From positions 1,116,001-1,180,000 of the forward strand of contig NZ_CP109031.1 in the NCBI RefSeq assembly GCF_036226925.1: 64,000 nt of DNA, in the 5' to 3' direction. Below are positions 59,462 to 64,000 of this stretch, piece by piece (position 1 is the stretch's first letter; the number at the start of each line of letters is the position of its first letter). The translations under genes and the position numbers were made by a program. The stretch is from Streptomyces sp. NBC_00659 (GTDB lineage Bacteria; Actinomycetota; Actinomycetes; Streptomycetales; Streptomycetaceae). The notes under the pieces are model-generated. The model was not told where the DNA came from. It worked only from the letters and a program-made list of their open reading frames with translations, and made no database searches.

Positions 59462-61027
59462 CTAGGCTTCCCGGCCCAGTGACTCCAGTACGGCCTTCGC
59501 GGCGTTGTGGCCCGGCACCCCGCTCACCCCGCCGCCGCGTACCGCGCCCGCCCCGCACAGCAGCACGTTCGCGTGCCGGGTCTCCACGCCCCAGCGGCCC
59601 GTGCCCTCCTGCGTGTAGGGGAAGGCGAGGTCGCGGTGGAAGATGTTGCCGCCCGGCAGGCGCAGGTCCCGTTCCAGGTCGAGCGGGGTCTTCGCCTCGA
59701 TGCACGGGCGGCCGTCCGCGTCGGTGGCCAGACAGTCGGCGAGCGGCTCGGCGAGGTGCGCGTCGAGCTGGGCCAGCGTCGACTTCAGCAACTCCTCGCG
59801 TACGGCGTCGTTGTCCCGCTCGAAGAGCCGGGCCGGCGTGTGGAGACCGAAGAGCGTGAGGGTCTGGTATCCCCGCTCGACCAGGTCCCGGCCGAGGATG
59901 CTGGGATCGGTGAGCGAGTGGCAGTAGATCTCGGAGGGCGGCGCGGCGGGCAGCTCACCGGCCGCGGCCTGCGCGTGGGCGGCCGCGAGCTGCTCGTAGC
60001 CCTCCGCGATGTGGAAGGTCCCGGAGAATGCCTCGCGCGGGTCGACGGAGGTGTCGCGGAGCCTCGGCAGCCGCTTGAGCAGCATGTTCACCTTGAGCTG
60101 GGCGCCCTCGGCGGGAGTGGGCGGCTCGTCTCCGGTGAGGTGCGCGAGCTCCTGCGGCGAGGCGTTCACCAGGACGTGACGGGCCGCTACGACTCCCTCG
60201 CCGTCGGCCGTCCGGTAGGTGACCTCGGCGGACTCGCCGTCCGTGTCGATCCGCAGCACCTCGTGGCCGGTGGTGATCACGGCGCCCGCGGCGCGTGCGG
60301 CGCCGGTGATCGCGTCGGTGAGGGCGCCCATCCCGCCGACGGGCACGTCCCAGGCTCCCGTGCCGCCGCCGATCACGTGGTAGAGGAAGCAGCGGTTCTG
60401 CCGCAGTGACGGGTCGTGGGCGTCGGCGAAGGTGCCGATGAGGGCGTCGGTGAGGACGACTCCGCGCACGAGGTCGTCGGCGAAGTATTCCTCGACGGCC
60501 GTGCCGACCGGCTCCTCGAACAGGATCCTCCAGGCCTCCTCGTCGTCGACGCGCGCCCTCAACTCCTCGCGGGTGGGCAGCGGTTCGGTGAGCGTCGGGA
60601 ACACGTTCTTCGCGACGCGGCCGGTCATCCCGTAGAAGCGCTGCCACGCCTCGTACTCGCGGTCCGAACCCGTCAGCCGGGCGAACGCCTCGCGGGTGCG
60701 CCGCTCGCCGCCGCCGACGAGCAGTCCGGTGGGCCGTCCGTCGCGCTCGACGGGGGTGTACGAGGAGACCGTCCGGCCCCGGACCCGGAAGTCGAGACCC
60801 AGGTCCCGCACGATCTTCCGGGGCAGCAGGCTGACCAGGTACGAGTAGCGCGACAGCCGCGCGTCGACCCCGGCGAACGGCCGGGTGGACACGGCGGCGC
60901 CACCGGTGTTCCCCAGGCGCTCCAGCACCAGCACGGACCGCCCGGCCCGCGCCAGATAGGCGGCGGCGACCAGTCCGTTGTGGCCTCCGCCGACGATCAC
61001 GGCGTCATATCCCTCGTGTACAGGCAT
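59462..61027 (-). CDS. FAD-dependent oxidoreductase, phytoene-desaturase-like
   Basis: A 521-residue flavoprotein. YDAVIVGGGHNGLVAAAYLARAGRSVLVLERLGNTGGAA is the N-terminal FAD-binding motif and its extension. GAWDVPVGGMGALTDAITGAARAAGAVITTGHEVLRI is the second conserved block of CrtI/retinol-saturase-like proteins. ANVLLCGAGAVRGGGVSGVPGHNAAKAVLE is the C-terminal FAD motif. No carotenoid synthase lies nearby, so the substrate is unknown. ATG 61027 is used because it starts four residues before the fold; GAAGAGG lies very close upstream. Confidence 0.88.
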   Translation of the reverse strand: MPVHEGYDAVIVGGGHNGLVAAAYLARAGRSVLVLERLGNTGGAAVSTRPFAGVDARLSRYSYLVSLLPRKIVRDLGLDFRVRGRTVSSYTPVERDGRPTGLLVGGGERRTREAFARLTGSDREYEAWQRFYGMTGRVAKNVFPTLTEPLPTREELRARVDDEEAWRILFEEPVGTAVEEYFADDLVRGVVLTDALIGTFADAHDPSLRQNRCFLYHVIGGGTGAWDVPVGGMGALTDAITGAARAAGAVITTGHEVLRIDTDGESAEVTYRTADGEGVVAARHVLVNASPQELAHLTGDEPPTPAEGAQLKVNMLLKRLPRLRDTSVDPREAFSGTFHIAEGYEQLAAAHAQAAAGELPAAPPSEIYCHSLTDPSILGRDLVERGYQTLTLFGLHTPARLFERDNDAVREELLKSTLAQLDAHLAEPLADCLATDADGRPCIEAKTPLDLERDLRLPGGNIFHRDLAFPYTQEGTGRWGVETRHANVLLCGAGAVRGGGVSGVPGHNAAKAVLESLGREA

Positions 61028-61103
61028 GCCTCTTCGTAGCACGTGATGATCTACGTCGGCCAGGGGTGCGCGGCAAGCGGCGGCACCCGTACGGCGGGGT
61101 CCG

Positions 61104-62261
61104 TCAGCGCGGCCGAAGGGTGTTGAGGCGGGCGGCCTGGCGTGTCAGATGGTCCCGCTCGGCCAGGTCGGGTGCCTTGCGCGCCGCCTCCGCGTACAGC
61201 CGTGCCGCCTTCACCAGGTCACCGTCGCGCTCGTGGAGGTACGCGGCCACCGCGGTGTGGCGGGGCAGGGAATCGTCCAGCTCCGCGAGCGCGGCGAGTC
61301 CTGCACGCGGTCCGTCGGCCTCGCCTACGGCCACCGCGCGGTTGAGCCGGACGACGGGGCTGTCGGTCAGGCGCGCCAGCTCGTCGTACCACTCGACGAT
61401 CTGGACCCAGTCGGTCTCCTCGGCGGTGAGGGCGTCGGCGTGGAGTGCCGCGATGGCGGCCTGGGCCTGGAACTCGCCCAGCCGGTCGCGGGCGAGGGCC
61501 GCCTGGAGGATCGCGACGCCCTCGGCGATGACCCGGGTGTCCCACCGGCCGCGGTCCTGCTCGGCCAGCGGCACCAGACTGCCGTCGGGCGCGGTCCGGG
61601 CGGCGCGCCGGGCGTGGTGGAGCAGCATGAGGGCGAGCAGCCCCGCCACCTCGGGGTGGTCGACCTGGGCCGCGAGCCGGCGGGTGAGCCGGATGGCCTC
61701 GGCGACGAGGTCGACATCGCCGGAGTAGCCCTCGTTGAAGACCAGGTAGAGGACGCGCAGCACGGTGGCGACGTCACCGTTCCGGTCGAAGCGCACGCCG
61801 GAGACGGTGCGCTTGGCACGGCTGATGCGCTGCGCCATGGTCGCCTCGGGCACCAGATAGGCCTGGGCGATCTGGCGGGTGGTGAGCCCGCCGACGGCGC
61901 GCAGGGTGAGCGCGACCGCGGAGGACGGTGTGAGCGAGGGATGGGCGCACAGGAAGTAGAGCTGGAGCGTGTCGTCCACCGCGGACGCGGGTCCCGGCGC
62001 CGGCTCCTCGTCGACGAGGTCCTCGCGCCGGCGGCGGGCGGTGTCCGCCCGGGTCGCGTCGAGGAAGCGGCGCCAGGCCACGGTGACCAGCCAGCCCTTG
62101 GGGTCGCGCGGCTCGTCGTCCGGCCAGACACGGACGGCCTCGACGAGCGCGTCCTGCACGGCGTCCTCGGCCGCCGCGAAGTCGGCTCCGCGGCGGACGA
62201 GGACGGCCAGCACACTCGGTGTGAGGCTCCGGAGCAGGGCCTCGTCCAGGGGTGGGGTCAC
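61104..62261 (-). CDS. ECF sigma factor with C-terminal DUF6596/TPR-like region (ECF42 type)
   Basis: A 385-residue sigma factor. Sigma2 is in DFAAAEDAVQDALVEAVRVWPDDEPRDPKGWLVTVAWRRFLD and sigma4 in ALTLRAVGGLTTRQIAQAYLVPEATMAQRISRAKRTV. The long C-terminal extension (LYLVFNEGYSGDVDLVAEAIRLTRRLAAQ ... LLHHARRAARTAPDGSLVPLAEQDRGRWD) is diagnostic of the ECF42 group, which has no anti-sigma factor and pairs with YCII proteins. GTG 62261 overlaps the stop of the YCII gene (GTGA), so translation is coupled. Confidence 0.92.
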   Translation of the reverse strand: MTPPLDEALLRSLTPSVLAVLVRRGADFAAAEDAVQDALVEAVRVWPDDEPRDPKGWLVTVAWRRFLDATRADTARRRREDLVDEEPAPGPASAVDDTLQLYFLCAHPSLTPSSAVALTLRAVGGLTTRQIAQAYLVPEATMAQRISRAKRTVSGVRFDRNGDVATVLRVLYLVFNEGYSGDVDLVAEAIRLTRRLAAQVDHPEVAGLLALMLLHHARRAARTAPDGSLVPLAEQDRGRWDTRVIAEGVAILQAALARDRLGEFQAQAAIAALHADALTAEETDWVQIVEWYDELARLTDSPVVRLNRAVAVGEADGPRAGLAALAELDDSLPRHTAVAAYLHERDGDLVKAARLYAEAARKAPDLAERDHLTRQAARLNTLRPR

Positions 62262-62665
62262 TCCGTGACCTTGTGGTGGGCGGTCAGGAACGGACGCACC
62301 TCGAGCCACTCGTGGATCGGTTCGCCGCCCGCGCCGGGGGCGGCCGACAGTTCCCCGGCCAGCTCGACGGCGCGCTCGGGGCTGTCGACGTCGATCACCA
62401 TCCAGCCGGCGATGAGGTCCTTGGTCTCGGCGAACGGGCCGTCGGTGACCGGCGGGCGGCCCTCGCCGTCGTACCGGACCCACTGGCCCTCGGGGGCGAG
62501 CGCCTGGCCGTCGACGAACTCGCCGGTCTTCTCCAGCCGGGCCGCGAAGTCGTTCATGTACTGCACGTGGGCCGTGATCTCCTCCGGCTTCCACTGGTCC
62601 ATGGGTACGTCGTTGACCGCGGCCGGGGCGCCCCGGTAGTGCTTGAGCAGCAGGTACTTGGCCAT
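62258..62665 (-). CDS. YCII-related (DGPF) protein
   Basis: A 135-residue cytosolic protein. MAKYLLLKHYRG, APEGQWVRYDGEGRPPVTDGPFAETKDLIAGWMVIDVDSPERAVELAGELSAAPG and IEWLEVRPF-like text at the end are the standard YCII/DGPF fold. It belongs to the ECF42 pair and overlaps the sigma gene by 4 bp. GGAGGAGA seven bases before ATG 62665 is a strong site. Such proteins are thought to influence the partner sigma factor, but the mechanism is not established. Confidence 0.93.
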   Translation of the reverse strand: MAKYLLLKHYRGAPAAVNDVPMDQWKPEEITAHVQYMNDFAARLEKTGEFVDGQALAPEGQWVRYDGEGRPPVTDGPFAETKDLIAGWMVIDVDSPERAVELAGELSAAPGAGGEPIHEWLEVRPFLTAHHKVTE

Positions 62666-62828
62666 CGTGATCTCCTCCGTACTGGTGCGACCCATTGTGG
62701 TCGCCTTCACTGCTGGGACGGAGCGGGCCACGGGTTCTCGACATCGCCGGCCAAGATTTTTCGGCTCTCGTGGAGGAACGGGGGTCAGCGGCCCTTCCGG
62801 AGGACGGCCGCCGCACCCGATCGGGCGG

Positions 62829-64000
62829 TCAGCGCCCCGTGGCCGCCCGCCGCTGCCGCAGTGCGGCCACCCTGCGGTACAGCTCCGCCGCTTCCTGTCC
62901 GCGCCCGAGCTGCTCCAGGCAGTGCGCCTCGTCGGTGCGGCTCGCGAGGGTGTCGGGATGGTCGGCCCCGAGCACCCGCTCGCGGGCGGACGCGACACGC
63001 CGGTACTCGGTGAGGGCGTCGGCCCAGCGCCCGAGCCAGCCGAGTCCGACGGCGACCTCGCGGCGGCTGACGAGGGTGTCGGGGTGGCCGGCCCCGAGAG
63101 CGCGCTCACGGATGGCGCACACGTCACGGGCCTCGGTGAGGGCCTCCTCCCAGCGGCCCAGCCGGCCGAGGTTCACGCCGAGTCCGTGCCGGGCGCGCAG
63201 GGTCTCGGGATGGGAGGCGCCCTGGGCGCGGGTGCGGTCGGCGACGAGTGAGCGGTACAGCTCCAGCGCCTGCGCGCTGCGGCCGAGTCTGCCCAGGCTG
63301 ATGCCCACCTCGTAGCGGGCGGCGAGGGTGTCCTCGTGGTCGGGGCCGAGCGCCCCCGCACGAGCCGCCGCCACCTCCTGATAGGTGTGCAGCGCCTCGG
63401 GCCAGCGCCCCAACTGGCCGAGTGCGTAGGCGACTTCGTAGCGGGTGACGAGCGTGTCCGGGTGGGCCGGGCCGAGCACCCGGGCCCGGGCCGCGGCGAC
63501 CTCGGCCGCCATCCGGTACGAGTCCTCCAGGCGTCCGAGCCTGCTGAGGTTGAAGGCCAGGTTGTGGCGGCAGCGCAGGGTGTCGGGATGATCGGGGCCC
63601 ATCGCGCGCTCGCGGGCGGCGAGGACCGACGTGTAGGCCTGGTGCGCCTCGACGTGGCGTCCCAACTGGCCCAGCACATAGGCCATTTCCTGTCTCGCGG
63701 CCAAGGTGTCGGGGTGGTCGACGCCGAACACCCGCTCTCTGGCCTGGGCGACATGCGCGTACTCGCCGAGCGCTTCGCCGGGGTGCCCGGTGCGGCTGAG
63801 GGTGAAGCCGACCTCGTACCGGCTGGCGAGCGTGTCCGGGTGGTCGGGCCCGAGCAGTCGCTCCCGTTCGGCGGCGACCGAGCGGTGCACCTCGCCCGCC
63901 TCGGTCCACCGGCCGAGCCGTCCGAGGCTCAGTCCGGTGTTGTGCCGCCCGGCCAGCGCGGTGACCGGCTCCGCCGCGGGAGCGGGTCGTTCGCCGCGAC
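62829..64000 (-). CDS. tetratricopeptide-repeat protein (start beyond the window)
   Basis: The frame is open to the right edge, so at least 389 residues are present without a start. It is an array of 42-residue TPR units of the kinesin-light-chain/TPR_12 type. Each has the form RERVLGPDHPDTLASRYEVAxxLGxLGRWxEALxEYRxVxxA; about nine are visible and adjacent units are highly alike. The C terminus is RRVAALRQRRAATGR. In Streptomyces such arrays usually follow an NB-ARC or caspase-like domain on the same chain, which would be upstream. The 163-bp gap to the YCII gene shows no gene. Confidence 0.88.
   Translation of the reverse strand, partial: RGERPAPAAEPVTALAGRHNTGLSLGRLGRWTEAGEVHRSVAAERERLLGPDHPDTLASRYEVGFTLSRTGHPGEALGEYAHVAQARERVFGVDHPDTLAARQEMAYVLGQLGRHVEAHQAYTSVLAARERAMGPDHPDTLRCRHNLAFNLSRLGRLEDSYRMAAEVAAARARVLGPAHPDTLVTRYEVAYALGQLGRWPEALHTYQEVAAARAGALGPDHEDTLAARYEVGISLGRLGRSAQALELYRSLVADRTRAQGASHPETLRARHGLGVNLGRLGRWEEALTEARDVCAIRERALGAGHPDTLVSRREVAVGLGWLGRWADALTEYRRVASARERVLGADHPDTLASRTDEAHCLEQLGRGQEAAELYRRVAALRQRRAATGR

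Overview
The window is about 70% G+C, uses strongly GC-biased third codon positions, and carries hallmark genes of Streptomyces: a long chaplin, LAxTG-type sorting signals, SpoIIE-type phosphatases, a DUF397 protein, an NsdA-like TPR regulator and TTA (bldA-type) codons. It is best read as chromosomal DNA of a Streptomyces or a close relative. I see no rRNA, tRNA, CRISPR array or replication origin.

Layout. 1-6400: the end of galE, then a leftward cassette (GT4 glycosyltransferase, UDP-glucose dehydrogenase, UDP-glucuronate decarboxylase, GH15 glucosidase) that would make UDP-xylose and use it in a glycan. 6400-13030: a TetR gene behind an operator-rich divergent region, then a very large open frame joining a membrane GGDEF-EAL protein to a PLP alpha-oxoamine-synthase-like enzyme, overlapped by an NNMT-type methyltransferase gene. 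This is the most unusual locus here. 13100-34320: a mixed region of surface, regulatory and housekeeping genes: GNAT, chaplin with a plausible sigma-BldN promoter, secreted peptidase, membrane-anchored glutamate-synthase-like protein, inositol-dehydrogenase-like oxidoreductase, TetR, two SpoIIE phosphatases, NsdA-like regulator, a TTA-containing phosphotransferase gene, amidase, LuxR-type ATPase and DUF397.

34400-48350: catabolism. A leftward thiolase / thiolase / DUF35 / crotonase operon faces an acyl-CoA synthetase gene and resembles the Ltp-DUF35 side-chain retroaldolase modules of sterol-type degradation. An LTA-synthase-like sulfatase-fold protein follows, then kdgD-gudD (glucarate use), paaK behind a perfect palindrome, and another acyl-CoA synthetase. 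54670-57330 holds a further acyl-CoA synthetase / nitronate monooxygenase-like pair. Its promoter carries the same TCTGA-N7-TCAGA palindrome as the crotonase/acyl-CoA synthetase divergent promoter, suggesting one shared regulon.

48500-54600: a penicillin-acylase-family gene is split by a compact element of about 4.5 kb (large serine recombinase, PD-(D/E)XK nuclease-like protein, small hydrophobic proteins and degraded remnants). The two acylase pieces lack the central part that should hold the catalytic serine, so precise excision would not restore the gene. 57500-64000: serine hydrolase, FAD oxidoreductase, an ECF sigma/YCII pair, and a TPR protein cut by the window edge. Many convergent pairs are separated by perfect GC-rich hairpins, listed as terminators.
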